A DNA stretch of 64,000 bases from contig CACOPD010000004.1 in NCBI GenBank assembly GCA_902628835.1, positions 40,576-104,575 of the forward strand, in the 5' to 3' direction. Positions within the stretch are counted from its first letter, which is position 1. Each line of letters opens with the position of its first letter. This document shows, one piece after another, positions 54,031 through 63,556 of the stretch. The DNA comes from an uncultured Alphaproteobacteria bacterium (GTDB lineage Bacteria; Pseudomonadota; Alphaproteobacteria; HIMB59; GCA-002718135). The notes beneath the pieces were generated by a model that was not told the DNA's origin, searched no databases, and was given only the letters and a program-made list of their open reading frames with translations. The position numbers and the translations under genes are program-made.

Positions 54031-55895
54031 AACTGAAATACTAACAAACTCCAAATTTTATATGCATCTTCGTTATTTTTAATATTTGACAACTTATTTA
54101 TATCTAGCAATTTATAACCGAACATTTCATTTAGATTATTTATTTGATTAGATAAATTATCATGTAAAAAATTTTTTAAAGTAGTGTTTAGCCATTTTTT
54201 TACGGGAATTCCAAATCCTTTTTTAGGTTGATAAATCAATTTATTGGGTAGAAATTTTTCTAATATTTTTTTTGATATGTTCTTAGATAAATATTGTTCT
54301 CTAACCTCTAATGGAATTGAATGATAAAAATTTATGAAATTTATGTCAACATAAGGAGCTCTTGTTTCAAGTGAGTAATACATTGACGCTCTATCAACTT
54401 TGCAAAAAATATCATTAGGAAGATAATTTAATGTATCGTTAAAAATAAATTTATCATTATTTTTAATATTTTGATTGTTATTAATTGAAAGATCATATGT
54501 ATCAATGTTATATTTTTCTGGCCAAATTGAAATTATTTTATGATATGCTTCATCAAGAGTATTTGAGTTCAATATATGTAAAATTTTTTTAATATGTGTT
54601 TCTGGTAAAGAAGATCTAATAGATATCGGAAGGTAATGTGATAAATTATTGTATAATTTATAAAAACCATGATTATTTAATAAATATAAAAAATATTTTA
54701 TCATTATTTTTATCATAAAGTTTAATTTGAAAAACCTATTTATTTGGGTATGTCTATTATATCCTCCCAATATCTCATCTCCACCATCTCCAGACAAAAA
54801 AACTTTTTTTATTTTAACTGCATTTTCACACAACAACAAAGTGGGTATCTGAGAGGAATCAGCAAAAGGTTCATCATACACATCTGATAAAATATATATT
54901 TTGTCTAATAAATTTTTATGACTAATTTCTCTTACATTGAAGTTAGTACCAAGTATTTTGGATATTTCCTCTGCTTCATTAGATTCATTGTATTCTTGAT
55001 CTTCGACTTTGATGGTAAATGTATCTATTTTTTCATTTGAATTTTGAGATAATAAACTTGCTATAAGTGTTGAATCTATGCCACTAGATAGAAAAACTCC
55101 ATAACCAACATCAGATATTGTTTGAGATTTAATAACATCTATCATTTTATTTTCAAATTTAGAAATTACATTTTTTTTATTAATTGATAGGTCTGGTTTA
55201 ATGTTAGTTATTTTTTCTATAAAATTATAATATTTTGTTTTATTAATTTTATAATTATTTAAATTTATTTCAATAACTTGACCTGGTTCAACCTTTTCTA
55301 TTTCATTATAGATAGAATATGGAGATGGTATATATCCATATTTTAAATATAAATTTAATGCATTTTTATTTAAAGTTTTTTTAAAATTTGAATTTTTAAG
55401 AATTTTAAGTTCAGATGAAAAAAAAATAATATTATCTTTTAGGCCGTAATAAAGTGGTTTTTCTCCAAAACGATCTCTACATAAAACCAAATTATTTTCC
55501 TTAATATCATAAATTGAAAATGAGAACATTCCATTTAATAAAGTTAATGTTTCTAGTAATCCTAGTCTTTCATATGTTTCTAAGATAGTTTCAGTATCAG
55601 AATTACTTTTCCAATTAATATTATATATTTTTAATTTATTTCTAATTTGAAAATGATTATAAATTTCCCCATTAAAAACTATAACATATCTTCTAGATTG
55701 TGAAATCATTGGCTGATTTCCATTTTGAGATAAATCTTGAATGGACAATCTTTTATGGCCCATTAAGAGTCCATTAAATTTATTTTGCCAAATACCAGTG
55801 TTATCAGGACCTCTATGGTTTAATGTATCAAGCATTTTTTTAAAAGAGTTTATAGAAATTCTATTTGGATCGTAAACTCCAAGAATGCCACACAT
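54009..55895 (-). CDS. asnB: asparagine synthetase B-like glutamine-hydrolysing amidotransferase
   Basis: 628 aa with two domains. An N-terminal class II glutamine amidotransferase begins with Cys2 (MCGILGVYDP) and continues NHRGPDNTGIW and FNGEIYN. A C-terminal synthetase domain has the ATP-pyrophosphatase loop FLSSGIDSTLIASLL (about residue 268) and DGGDEILGGYNRH. Full length for AsnB. In polysaccharide loci such proteins often amidate uronic acids, which fits the UDP-sugar dehydrogenase in the same block. A housekeeping asparagine role cannot be excluded. Confidence 0.9.
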   Translation of the reverse strand: MCGILGVYDPNRISINSFKKMLDTLNHRGPDNTGIWQNKFNGLLMGHKRLSIQDLSQNGNQPMISQSRRYVIVFNGEIYNHFQIRNKLKIYNINWKSNSDTETILETYERLGLLETLTLLNGMFSFSIYDIKENNLVLCRDRFGEKPLYYGLKDNIIFFSSELKILKNSNFKKTLNKNALNLYLKYGYIPSPYSIYNEIEKVEPGQVIEINLNNYKINKTKYYNFIEKITNIKPDLSINKKNVISKFENKMIDVIKSQTISDVGYGVFLSSGIDSTLIASLLSQNSNEKIDTFTIKVEDQEYNESNEAEEISKILGTNFNVREISHKNLLDKIYILSDVYDEPFADSSQIPTLLLCENAVKIKKVFLSGDGGDEILGGYNRHTQINRFFKLNFMIKIMIKYFLYLLNNHGFYKLYNNLSHYLPISIRSSLPETHIKKILHILNSNTLDEAYHKIISIWPEKYNIDTYDLSINNNQNIKNNDKFIFNDTLNYLPNDIFCKVDRASMYYSLETRAPYVDINFINFYHSIPLEVREQYLSKNISKKILEKFLPNKLIYQPKKGFGIPVKKWLNTTLKNFLHDNLSNQINNLNEMFGYKLLDINKLSNIKNNEDAYKIWSLLVFQLWIKKNI

Positions 55896-56726
55896 TTATT
55901 TTTTATACCCTAAACTAACCCAAAATGGTGAACCCGAATTAAATGTAATATTTTGTAAACCTGCATCTTCCATTAACTTTTTGATATCATTTTTAGAATA
56001 TCTTTTTTCTAATTTAGTTCCAAATCTATCTAGTGAATCATTTCTCATTATATATAAACTTTTATCTGAATAATAATTTAAGGGAATAAAAGATGTAGGA
56101 ATTTTTATTATTTTTAATAGTTTTGAAATTCTAGATAATGGAAAATAAATAAATATAGCAATAATATTACATATTAATTTTTTATATTTAAACGGAAATT
56201 TTGAAATTAATAATCTAAGTTTATTAACAAAATAAAATATTAATTTAAAGTGGAATGGTTTATTTTCAAAATTGTAATACAAATATAGAAGAAAGGGTGC
56301 ATTTTTTTTTAATTTACTAACTATAATTTTTAAAGCATTTTCAGTATCATTTATATGATGTAAAACGCCTAGAGAATAACCAAAATCCATTGAATTTTTT
56401 TTTAAACTTAGTTCAGATATTTTTTCTTTTAAATAAACAACATTATTAAATTTACTAAGGTTACTTTTAGCGACATTAATTGCATTTGAGGGCTCTATAC
56501 AATATATTTTTTTTACTTTTGGAGCGAAAAAAAATGCCCATCGGCCAGTGCCGCAGCCTATATCACATCCAACACTATCTTTATTTATTAATTTGAAAGG
56601 AAACTTGTAAAAATAATCATCAAAGATCTCTTTTTTTTCATTTATTTTTATAATATCTTGATCATATAGTGTCCATTCATTTCCAAAATCATTAATTACT
56701 TCATCTTCTAATTTTTTATTTTCCAT
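55896..56726 (-). CDS. SAM-dependent class I methyltransferase
   Basis: 276 aa. SAM motif I reads VGCDIGCGTGRWAFFFAPKV (about 52-71), followed by IYCIEPSNAIN and SLGVLHHINDTENALKI. A basic, hydrophobic stretch after residue 150 may be membrane-associated. It abuts asnB and the PIG-L gene with no gap. Likely it methylates a sugar or lipid carrier of the polysaccharide; substrate unknown. Confidence 0.88.
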   Translation of the reverse strand: MENKKLEDEVINDFGNEWTLYDQDIIKINEKKEIFDDYFYKFPFKLINKDSVGCDIGCGTGRWAFFFAPKVKKIYCIEPSNAINVAKSNLSKFNNVVYLKEKISELSLKKNSMDFGYSLGVLHHINDTENALKIIVSKLKKNAPFLLYLYYNFENKPFHFKLIFYFVNKLRLLISKFPFKYKKLICNIIAIFIYFPLSRISKLLKIIKIPTSFIPLNYYSDKSLYIMRNDSLDRFGTKLEKRYSKNDIKKLMEDAGLQNITFNSGSPFWVSLGYKK

Positions 56727-57416
56727 CTAGAAAATAGATCTTTCTAACTTGTATGCTTCAGCTAATTCTAATCCTGATTGCAAACCTCTGTAATGAGCAA
56801 TCGTTTGCAATGATTTAATAGATCTTGGAAAAGGAAAGGGGCGAATTTCATCTTTATAAATTTTCCAAGCTTCTATTTTGTCTTTCCATACACTTTTAAT
56901 ATTCAGATAAGTATTTGGTAAAAATTTTTTATTTAATGTCCAATTTCCACTACAAGGAATTTCAAAAGAGTATACTTGTTCAATTGTACTCTCTTTAACT
57001 GGCCTAACAGCTGTCTCAACTGCTTGATGAGTTATTTTATGATCAATATTTACCTCAAATTCGTTGTGTGTAAGTATAATATTAGGCTTAAATTTCTTTA
57101 TTGCTATTTCTATTGATTTTACTATCGATAAAAGACTTACATTATCAAATTGATTACATAATCTATCTTCTAAAATATAATCATTTATTTTTAATCTTTT
57201 AATGCATGATTTAAATTGACTAATTCTTTTATTATGAGCTTTTAATCTGTTTATACTATCAAAATTCTTAAATCTTGATGAAACACCTTCTCCCAGGCAA
57301 ATAACATTAACTTCACAACCAGTTTTTTTTGCAACCAATATAGCTCCACCGCATCCCAAAACCTCATCATCAGGGTGCGCAACTACAACTAAAATTTTAT
57401 CTTTTTTTTTAAACAT
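56727..57416 (-). CDS. PIG-L family deacetylase
   Basis: 229 aa. The zinc motif AHPDDEVLGCGGAI (about 13-26) and the downstream His in ILTHNEFEVNIDHKITHQAVETAVRP (about 114-140) identify the LmbE/PIG-L fold. It removes N-acetyl groups from GlcNAc-type sugars. In this block it probably deacetylates an amino-sugar intermediate, perhaps before the methyltransferase or another acyl addition. Confidence 0.9.
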   Translation of the reverse strand: MFKKKDKILVVVAHPDDEVLGCGGAILVAKKTGCEVNVICLGEGVSSRFKNFDSINRLKAHNKRISQFKSCIKRLKINDYILEDRLCNQFDNVSLLSIVKSIEIAIKKFKPNIILTHNEFEVNIDHKITHQAVETAVRPVKESTIEQVYSFEIPCSGNWTLNKKFLPNTYLNIKSVWKDKIEAWKIYKDEIRPFPFPRSIKSLQTIAHYRGLQSGLELAEAYKLERSIF

Positions 57417-57418
57417 AA

Positions 57419-58312
57419 TTAAATCATCCTTGAAGTAAGATATCTTGTATATTTTCCATATTTTATATTTTTTGGCAATATGACTTCGTCATTTTTGGCT
57501 TCATTTATTGCCATTGTTATAGGATTAAATCCACTAAGGATGGAAAAAATAACTCCTCCAGATAATCTAGGGTTAATTTCTAGTAAATAAGGAATATTTG
57601 ATTTATCTTCAATTATAAATTGGAAATTTATAGGACCTTTAAAATTGAACAAATTAGAAACTTGAGAACAAATATTGCTAAAAACTTTATTTTTTTGTAT
57701 TTTATTTGTAAGACTAATATTTGATTTTACTACTCTTTCTCTTGTTAAAGAATAAACTAATTTAAACTTATTATTAAAATAGCAATCCACTGTGTATTCT
57801 GTTCCTGATATAAATTTTTGAGTAATATATTTATTAGACTGAACAAAGGGTTTTAAAATATTATTACTATTCGTATAAAAACAGTTTTTACTACCTCTCC
57901 CATAAATTGGTTTTATAAAAGCTGGTGCACTTACTTTAATTTTAGGAGTAAAAACTTTATTTTTATATAGAATATCATAAAATTTTTTTTTATTAAGACA
58001 TTTATTTATGCTGTCTGGTCTAGATATTACAATCTTGTCTAAAACTTTTTTATTTTTTAAATTGTTGGATATATTAAGAAGTTCTTCATCAACATAAAAG
58101 AACATTAGATCTACTTCATTAGATAATTTTTCTATAAATTTTATAAAATTTTTAGTATTACCCTTTGGAGAAACAATAAAACGATTTGCAATTTTTTTAG
58201 CAATGCCATTTTCTTCATTATCAATTGCAATAACAAAATATTTTTTTTTTAAATATTTTATTAACTCATAACCAATAATACCATTCATTGCAGAAATTAA
58301 TATTTTAGTCAT
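57419..58312 (-). CDS. ATP-grasp domain protein
   Basis: 297 aa. N-terminal Rossmann-like ILISAMNGIIGYELIKYLKK (3-22), central PAFIKPIYGRGSKNCF (ATP-grasp lysine region, about 128-145), KFISGTEYTVDCYFNNK, and FLLEINPRLSGG with metal-binding Glu and Asn. It joins a carboxylate to an amine or thiol using ATP. Relatives in surface-polysaccharide loci attach amino acids to sugars. The acceptor is unknown. It overlaps the next glycosyltransferase by 8 bp. Confidence 0.87.
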   Translation of the reverse strand: MTKILISAMNGIIGYELIKYLKKKYFVIAIDNEENGIAKKIANRFIVSPKGNTKNFIKFIEKLSNEVDLMFFYVDEELLNISNNLKNKKVLDKIVISRPDSINKCLNKKKFYDILYKNKVFTPKIKVSAPAFIKPIYGRGSKNCFYTNSNNILKPFVQSNKYITQKFISGTEYTVDCYFNNKFKLVYSLTRERVVKSNISLTNKIQKNKVFSNICSQVSNLFNFKGPINFQFIIEDKSNIPYLLEINPRLSGGVIFSILSGFNPITMAINEAKNDEVILPKNIKYGKYTRYLTSRMI

Positions 58313-59150
58313 ATATTTTCTTTATTGAAATAAAAAAATGAATAAATGAAAATATAAAAATATCAATAATGAATAAAAATATATTTTTTTTAAATAATTT
58401 TACAAAATAATACTGCATTGGCAATGATTTATAATAGGATGTTATTCCAGTAGAAATGTTATGATCTATTTTTACTTTTGATTTTTTTTCCATTACTAAT
58501 TCATATCCTAATTTATATAATTTATGTGTAAAAATAATATCTTCATAATAACCTTTTCCTAAGTTAAAATGCACATCAGATAGATAATAGGTTTTTTTTG
58601 TATACATTAAAAAGCTTGATAACCATTCCTTATTTTTATTTGAATCTTCCATCAAAGGGAATATTCTACCAGATTTTAAAATGGACATTTGGTTTGGTTT
58701 TTTAAAAAGATTTAAAATAAAGTATATTAATTTTAGCAAAGAACTACTTTTATAATATTTAGTAAATCTTTTTGAAACGTGTTCATTATTTGGATAAATG
58801 AGATATCCTCCAACAATTATTTTTTTATCTATATTATCAAAATACTTTTGCATATAATTTATTGCTTTAGGAAAAATTATAACATCATCATCAATTTGCA
58901 AAATAAGTTCATTTTTTGCTTTTTTAATTGCAAGACTTCGTTGATAAGTTTGGCTTTTAATTTTAGATAATACAAAAACTAGATTTATCGATTCTTTGAA
59001 TATATTTAATAGTTTTTTATAATCATTTGAATCTGTTGAACAAATTATAATTTCATCTGGTATCTGATTAGTCTCTATAATATTTTTTATTGTATTTAAA
59101 AGATTATTAATGTTATTATGAGTAGCACATACTATAGATAATTTATTCAT
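58305..59150 (-). CDS. family 2 glycosyltransferase with C-terminal membrane segment
   Basis: 281 aa. GT-A start LSIVCATHNNINNLLNTIKNI (4-24), DXD-type LILQIDDDVIIFPKAI (about 86-101), acceptor region KGYYEDIIFTHKLYKLGYELV (about 210-230), and one hydrophobic C-terminal stretch (about 258-277) that should anchor it to the inner membrane. It is one of a string of overlapping genes on minus. Confidence 0.87.
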   Translation of the reverse strand: MNKLSIVCATHNNINNLLNTIKNIIETNQIPDEIIICSTDSNDYKKLLNIFKESINLVFVLSKIKSQTYQRSLAIKKAKNELILQIDDDVIIFPKAINYMQKYFDNIDKKIIVGGYLIYPNNEHVSKRFTKYYKSSSLLKLIYFILNLFKKPNQMSILKSGRIFPLMEDSNKNKEWLSSFLMYTKKTYYLSDVHFNLGKGYYEDIIFTHKLYKLGYELVMEKKSKVKIDHNISTGITSYYKSLPMQYYFVKLFKKNIFLFIIDIFIFSFIHFFISIKKIYD

Positions 59151-60576
59151 ATATATAATTAATATTTTCTTTTATAAATTTATTAAAATAAAGGTTTGAA
59201 ATTTTCTTATTTTTTATATTTTTTTCCTTTAATATTTCAAATTTTAAATTACGAATTATATAATTAACTAAATCTTCTGGTTCTTGAACATATTTAATGT
59301 TGTCCTTAAATGAATTAATAGGATCAATATTAAATTCACTTATTAAATCTAAATATATTGGCAATAATCCATAATTCATTGCTTCAAATATTCCACTTGT
59401 GCCCCTATATAGACAAAAGGTGGATCTTTTAAAATCTTCTTTAAGTGGTGATTTAGAAAATATTATATTTTTTCTTGAAAGATATTTTTTATTATTCTGC
59501 AAAAAATAGTCTGTATCAAATTGGTCATGAAATCTAATTATAAAATTTATTTTATTGTTAATAATACTTGCAGCATATACAAAATCATACATAAGTACAC
59601 ACTCAGACATTATGCCCTCAGGCATGACTAAACAATTTGTATTTAATTTTTTATTTTTAAAATCTATACTTGGTATTTCTCCTATTCTATTTCCGATATT
59701 AATAACCTGAGATTTAAAGTTATTTTTCATAATTTTTTTACCAAATTCTCCAGATACACATATGATATCTGGATCATAATTGTTACCTAATGATTTTGTA
59801 AGCATTCCTTTTTGGTTAATAATTACAGAGAATTGATATCCGACACATATAATATTCTTATTATAAGCTTTAGCAGCATTAACTATATATCTTTCCCATG
59901 TATGACCTTCAAAAGTGAAGAAAATTTTTTCAAAATTATTTTTATTTAGTATTTTTTTAATAACTGAATAGTATTGTAAATTTAATATATTTTGAGAAAT
60001 ATTTTTAAGCTTACAAAAATCAAATAGTATTTTTTTTTGAGTCTCATCTTTAATAAATATAATTTTACTTAATACTATAAAATAAGTAAATATTAGCTCT
60101 TTAATAAATAGTAATTTTAAAAAAAAATTATAACCTTTAGGCATTAAAATCCTAGGTATTTTTGAATTATTAAAATATTGTTCTATTTTGTTATTTTCAT
60201 AATTAGTATGATTTCTTAATAAAATTATAGACTTATCTTCTTGATAATTAATGATTTTATTAAAATAGTAATCTTCATTGATATGATTCTTATTAATAAA
60301 ATGGGATACAAATAAATATTTCTTTTGAGTAATATTTTTATTCCTTAAATTCATTTTTCCTGAATTAAATATAAAATTAAAAATTTTTGATGATTTTGAA
60401 TTATATTTGTTAAAGTTTATTTTAGAATTGTAATAATTGTAATTAATATTGTTAGGATGAAATTTATTAGGATACAACCAAGGAGATAAAAAAATGTTTT
60501 TGTTAGAGATAAATAAATTTCTTATATTTTTAAGATTATCCTCAATTTTAATGTTTTGATGATTATTTAAATTCAT
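59143..60576 (-). CDS. surface-carbohydrate biosynthesis protein, probable GT-B-like
   Basis: 477 aa, extremely Asn/Ile/Lys-rich. The C-terminal half has FFTFEGHTWERYIVNAAKAYNKNIICVGYQF (about 222-252), LVMPEGIMSEC, INFIIRFHDQF and STFCLYRGTSGIFEAMNYGLLPIYLDL (about 392-418). The last resembles the donor end of GT-B enzymes and the surface-carbohydrate biosynthesis family. The first 110 residues look low in complexity. I cannot assign a reaction. Confidence 0.7.
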   Translation of the reverse strand: MNLNNHQNIKIEDNLKNIRNLFISNKNIFLSPWLYPNKFHPNNINYNYYNSKINFNKYNSKSSKIFNFIFNSGKMNLRNKNITQKKYLFVSHFINKNHINEDYYFNKIINYQEDKSIILLRNHTNYENNKIEQYFNNSKIPRILMPKGYNFFLKLLFIKELIFTYFIVLSKIIFIKDETQKKILFDFCKLKNISQNILNLQYYSVIKKILNKNNFEKIFFTFEGHTWERYIVNAAKAYNKNIICVGYQFSVIINQKGMLTKSLGNNYDPDIICVSGEFGKKIMKNNFKSQVINIGNRIGEIPSIDFKNKKLNTNCLVMPEGIMSECVLMYDFVYAASIINNKINFIIRFHDQFDTDYFLQNNKKYLSRKNIIFSKSPLKEDFKRSTFCLYRGTSGIFEAMNYGLLPIYLDLISEFNIDPINSFKDNIKYVQEPEDLVNYIIRNLKFEILKEKNIKNKKISNLYFNKFIKENINYIYE

Positions 60577-61291
60577 TTTTTTTAAACTTTAACAATTTTT
60601 TTACCTTAGTAAGATCAGTATAAGTATTTACTGATATATAATCTTCATCACCAACAATTGCTTTAATTTTATATTTTGAAAGAATAATTCTTAATTGTTC
60701 TATTTTTTCATTTTTTTGTCTTTTATTATTAGTTATATTATGCAGATTTAGCAAAAAATTTTTTTCAAAAGCAAAGACACCTTGTAATTTATATATTTTT
60801 TTATATTTTTTTTTATTAAGTCTGAATGCATCTTTAATAATATCATTTTTACTAATAGTACATTTTACTGTATTCTCGTCATCTAATTCTCTTTTATTAT
60901 TTAGTACTGAAATGTAATTCCAGCACTTAATCTTAGGATTATTTTTTATTTTACTTTTAAAGACTTTTAATAATTTTGCTGAAATAAATGGTTCATCACC
61001 CTGAACTATAATTACATGGCTATAATCTAATTTTTCTATTGCTTCAGAAACTCTGGAGGTGCCATCTCTATGACTTTTATTAGTTGTAATCAAATTACCA
61101 TTATTTTTTTTTATAATTTTAAAAATCTCTTTGTCAGCTGTAGCCACAAAAACATGTTTGTTATTTATTGCTTTAAGAACCCTCTTTCTTACATATTCAA
61201 TAAGATATTCTCCATTAATTCTTTTTAAAAGCTTTTTATTAAGTCTACTTGAATTAACTCTTGCTGGTATTACACAGCAAATTTTAATCAT
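60563..61291 (-). CDS. CMP-3-deoxy-octulosonate cytidylyltransferase-like (KdsB/NeuA family)
   Basis: 242 aa. CVIPARVNSSRLNKKLLKRINGEYLIEYV (5-33) is the cytidylyltransferase opening with the R-x-x-S-x-R-L pattern; VFVATADKEI, THKSHRDGTSRVSEA and VIIVQGDEPFI are typical of KdsB. It activates Kdo or a related nonulosonic/octulosonic acid as the CMP sugar. Next to a KdsA-like synthase, so it is likely a Kdo-type branch for the polysaccharide. Whether it is the only KdsB of the cell is not known. Confidence 0.87.
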   Translation of the reverse strand: MIKICCVIPARVNSSRLNKKLLKRINGEYLIEYVRKRVLKAINNKHVFVATADKEIFKIIKKNNGNLITTNKSHRDGTSRVSEAIEKLDYSHVIIVQGDEPFISAKLLKVFKSKIKNNPKIKCWNYISVLNNKRELDDENTVKCTISKNDIIKDAFRLNKKKYKKIYKLQGVFAFEKNFLLNLHNITNNKRQKNEKIEQLRIILSKYKIKAIVGDEDYISVNTYTDLTKVKKLLKFKKNEFK

Positions 61292-61700
61292 TTTTTATTA
61301 ATTTTTTTAATATTCTATGCAAATGACAGAGTCCTACCAAATTTAAATTTTTATCAATAACAGGCAGGTCCCAGATTTTCTTTTTCTCCATCGTTTTTAC
61401 TATCTTAGACAAAGTATAATTTTCATTAACAGTAAATGGTTTTTTATTCATATACTTTTCTATGTTTTCGCTAAGAAATGCAGCGAGAGGCTTATTCATT
61501 GAAATTATAAACCTTCTTAAATCACCATCAGTAATTATACCTTTAAGTTTTCTTTTTTTATTAATTATACAAACAATTCCAATTCCAGTTTTATTCATTT
61601 GTAAGATTGAATTATAAACAGAATCAGTAGAATCAATTTTTGGCGTATCTTTATAACTGATAATTAGATCTTTGATTTTTTTATTATTTAATTTTTTCAT
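61284..61700 (-). CDS. stand-alone CBS-pair protein (KdsD-like C-terminal half, no isomerase domain)
   Basis: 138 aa from the ATG at 61700; a TTG seven codons upstream is possible. Two CBS motifs: GIVCIINKKRKLKGIITDGDLRRFI (about 40-66) and WDLPVIDKNLNLVGLCHLHRILKKLI at the end. GIITDGDLRR and the HLHRIL ending are like the CBS half of arabinose-5-phosphate isomerases (KdsD/KpsF). The SIS isomerase domain is absent. It lies exactly between KdsA-like and KdsB-like genes and overlaps both (17 and 8 bp). CBS modules of PtmE-type nucleotidyltransferases share TDGDIRR, so that origin is an alternative. Confidence 0.82.
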   Translation of the reverse strand: MKKLNNKKIKDLIISYKDTPKIDSTDSVYNSILQMNKTGIGIVCIINKKRKLKGIITDGDLRRFIISMNKPLAAFLSENIEKYMNKKPFTVNENYTLSKIVKTMEKKKIWDLPVIDKNLNLVGLCHLHRILKKLIKND

Positions 61701-62553
61701 ATAATTTTTTATTTTTTTCAAATTTTTTTTGCAATTTATGAAACTCTTTTATTTCTTTTAATATTGGTTCTAAAAATTTAATGTTTAATACAGTTCCTGG
61801 ATCAGATTTTGCTTTATCAGGATTATCATGAATTTCCATAAAAAGTGCATCTATTCCAAATGCCACAGCAGCTCTTGCTAAGTATGGTATAAATTCCCTT
61901 TGTCCACCAGAAATTTCCCCCATTGATGTTGGCATCTGAATTGAATGTGTTGCATCATAGCAGACTGGTTGATTCATTTCTTTCATTATCTTAAAAGCTC
62001 TAAAATCGTTAACAAGCATATTGTATCCAAAAAATGTACCTCTATCTGTTAATAAAATTTTTGAATTTCCAAAAGATTTTAATTTATTAAGAGAATTTCT
62101 TAAATTCCATGGACTCATGAATTGGCCTTTTTTTAATAAAATTGGTCTATTTGTGATTGCAGCTGCTCTTAATATTGATGTTTGTCTGCATAAATATGCA
62201 GGTATTTGTATGATATCACAAACAGAAGCAGTTTGCTTTGCTAGATGAGACTCTGAAAAATCTGAGAGTACAGGAATTTTAAATTTATCTCTTACCTCCG
62301 CAAGAATATCGAGACCCTCATTAATGCCAATCCCATGAAAACTTTTTATTGAAGACCTGCAATCCTTATCATAACACGATTTATAAATCCATTGAACATT
62401 AAGTTTTTTACATATTTTATTTATTTTATAAGCCATACTTAAAGCATGTTCTCTACTTTCTATTGCGCATGGTCCACCTATAAATGTAATCTTATTTTGA
62501 TCACCAATTGTAACTTTTTTTACTGAACCATAACCAACTGTAAATTTTTTCAT
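61684..62553 (-). CDS. kdsA: 3-deoxy-8-phosphooctulonate synthase (Kdo-8-P synthase), metal-dependent type
   Basis: 289 aa. FIGGPCAIESREHAL (about 24-38), KSCYDKDCRSSIKSFHGIGINEGL, DFSESHLAKQT, KKGQFMSPWNLRN, DATHSIQMP and MEIHDNPDKAKSDPG. It condenses arabinose-5-phosphate with phosphoenolpyruvate. Cys in GGPC, where metal-independent KdsA such as that of E. coli has Asn, indicates a metal-dependent class II enzyme. First of the KdsA-CBS-KdsB trio. It might feed a special surface sugar in addition to lipid A-linked Kdo. Confidence 0.9.
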   Translation of the reverse strand: MKKFTVGYGSVKKVTIGDQNKITFIGGPCAIESREHALSMAYKINKICKKLNVQWIYKSCYDKDCRSSIKSFHGIGINEGLDILAEVRDKFKIPVLSDFSESHLAKQTASVCDIIQIPAYLCRQTSILRAAAITNRPILLKKGQFMSPWNLRNSLNKLKSFGNSKILLTDRGTFFGYNMLVNDFRAFKIMKEMNQPVCYDATHSIQMPTSMGEISGGQREFIPYLARAAVAFGIDALFMEIHDNPDKAKSDPGTVLNIKFLEPILKEIKEFHKLQKKFEKNKKLYEKIK

Positions 62554-62584
62554 AATTTATTTTCCATAAAAATTATATTCATAT

Positions 62585-63556
62585 TTACATCTGAGAAAAA
62601 AATTTAAACCACTTTTTATTACCTAAAATTGAATTAGCATAAACCCAATTATTATGAGTAGGCTTGAAATGATTAGATATTAATTTTAGTATAAAATAAA
62701 TATATCTATTTCTTAAAAACGGTATGTTAAGAATTCTTTTGCCTTTAATCATTTTATTCATTTGTTGAATTTGAAGGTTATCAAAGTTTAATTTATAAAT
62801 TGGTGATGCCAATAAAGCATAACAATAATCTAAATATCCATAAATGAGACTGATTTTAAAAAGAGCAGTAAGTTTCTCTTTTGCAAAATTACTTTTATTT
62901 TTACCTAACCAATTAGGGAGATTTTCAATAGATCTAAGGTATAAAGCATTAGCATAAATTAACCTGCCTTTAGAATTAGTTTGCTTATTAACTCCTTCTC
63001 GATACTTAAAATACCTTAAATCAAGATCCCAAATAGATAGCCCGATATTATTTTGAACAAAATTATCAACGTCATAAAATAAAGGTTGTTTTTTGTACAT
63101 TTTTTCAAATTCAACTTCGACTTGTAATCCAATAAGGTTTTGATGCAAAAAATTTTCGCCACCCTTGAGAATGTCTAATTCAGAACCTTGAGTATCTAGT
63201 TTTATAAAATCAATATTCTTGATTTGATTACTTGAGACCATATTTTTTATTGTAACTGCTTTAAACTTTTCCTTTTTTACTGTTTCAAATCTGTCAGATT
63301 CAGGAAAAAAAGAGAGAAAATTTAAATTTGCTTCATATAAAGATGAGGTTTCAGTTTGTTTTAATATATTCATATGAATATTTTCATTATTTTTCCATAA
63401 TACATATCGATGCATATTATTTTCAATTGCTATATCTTTTTTTGAAAATTGAGGATCAATTTTTATTAAATTTATATTTTTTTTGTTTGAACTAAATGGC
63501 CAATCTAAATTACCAATTGCACCAACATCGAGGATATCAATTTTTTTACTTAACAT
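62585..63556 (-). CDS. FkbM-family methyltransferase
   Basis: 323 aa. IDILDVGAIGNLDWPF (7-22) is a shortened SAM motif I, and the FkbM hallmark IDFIKLDTQGSELDILKGGENFL lies at about 113-136, followed by LQVEVEFEKMY. The C-terminal 130 residues have no motif that I recognise. FkbM proteins O-methylate sugars or lipids; the target here is unknown. It overlaps the VTT-domain gene by 11 bp. Confidence 0.87.
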   Translation of the reverse strand: MLSKKIDILDVGAIGNLDWPFSSNKKNINLIKIDPQFSKKDIAIENNMHRYVLWKNNENIHMNILKQTETSSLYEANLNFLSFFPESDRFETVKKEKFKAVTIKNMVSSNQIKNIDFIKLDTQGSELDILKGGENFLHQNLIGLQVEVEFEKMYKKQPLFYDVDNFVQNNIGLSIWDLDLRYFKYREGVNKQTNSKGRLIYANALYLRSIENLPNWLGKNKSNFAKEKLTALFKISLIYGYLDYCYALLASPIYKLNFDNLQIQQMNKMIKGKRILNIPFLRNRYIYFILKLISNHFKPTHNNWVYANSILGNKKWFKFFSQM

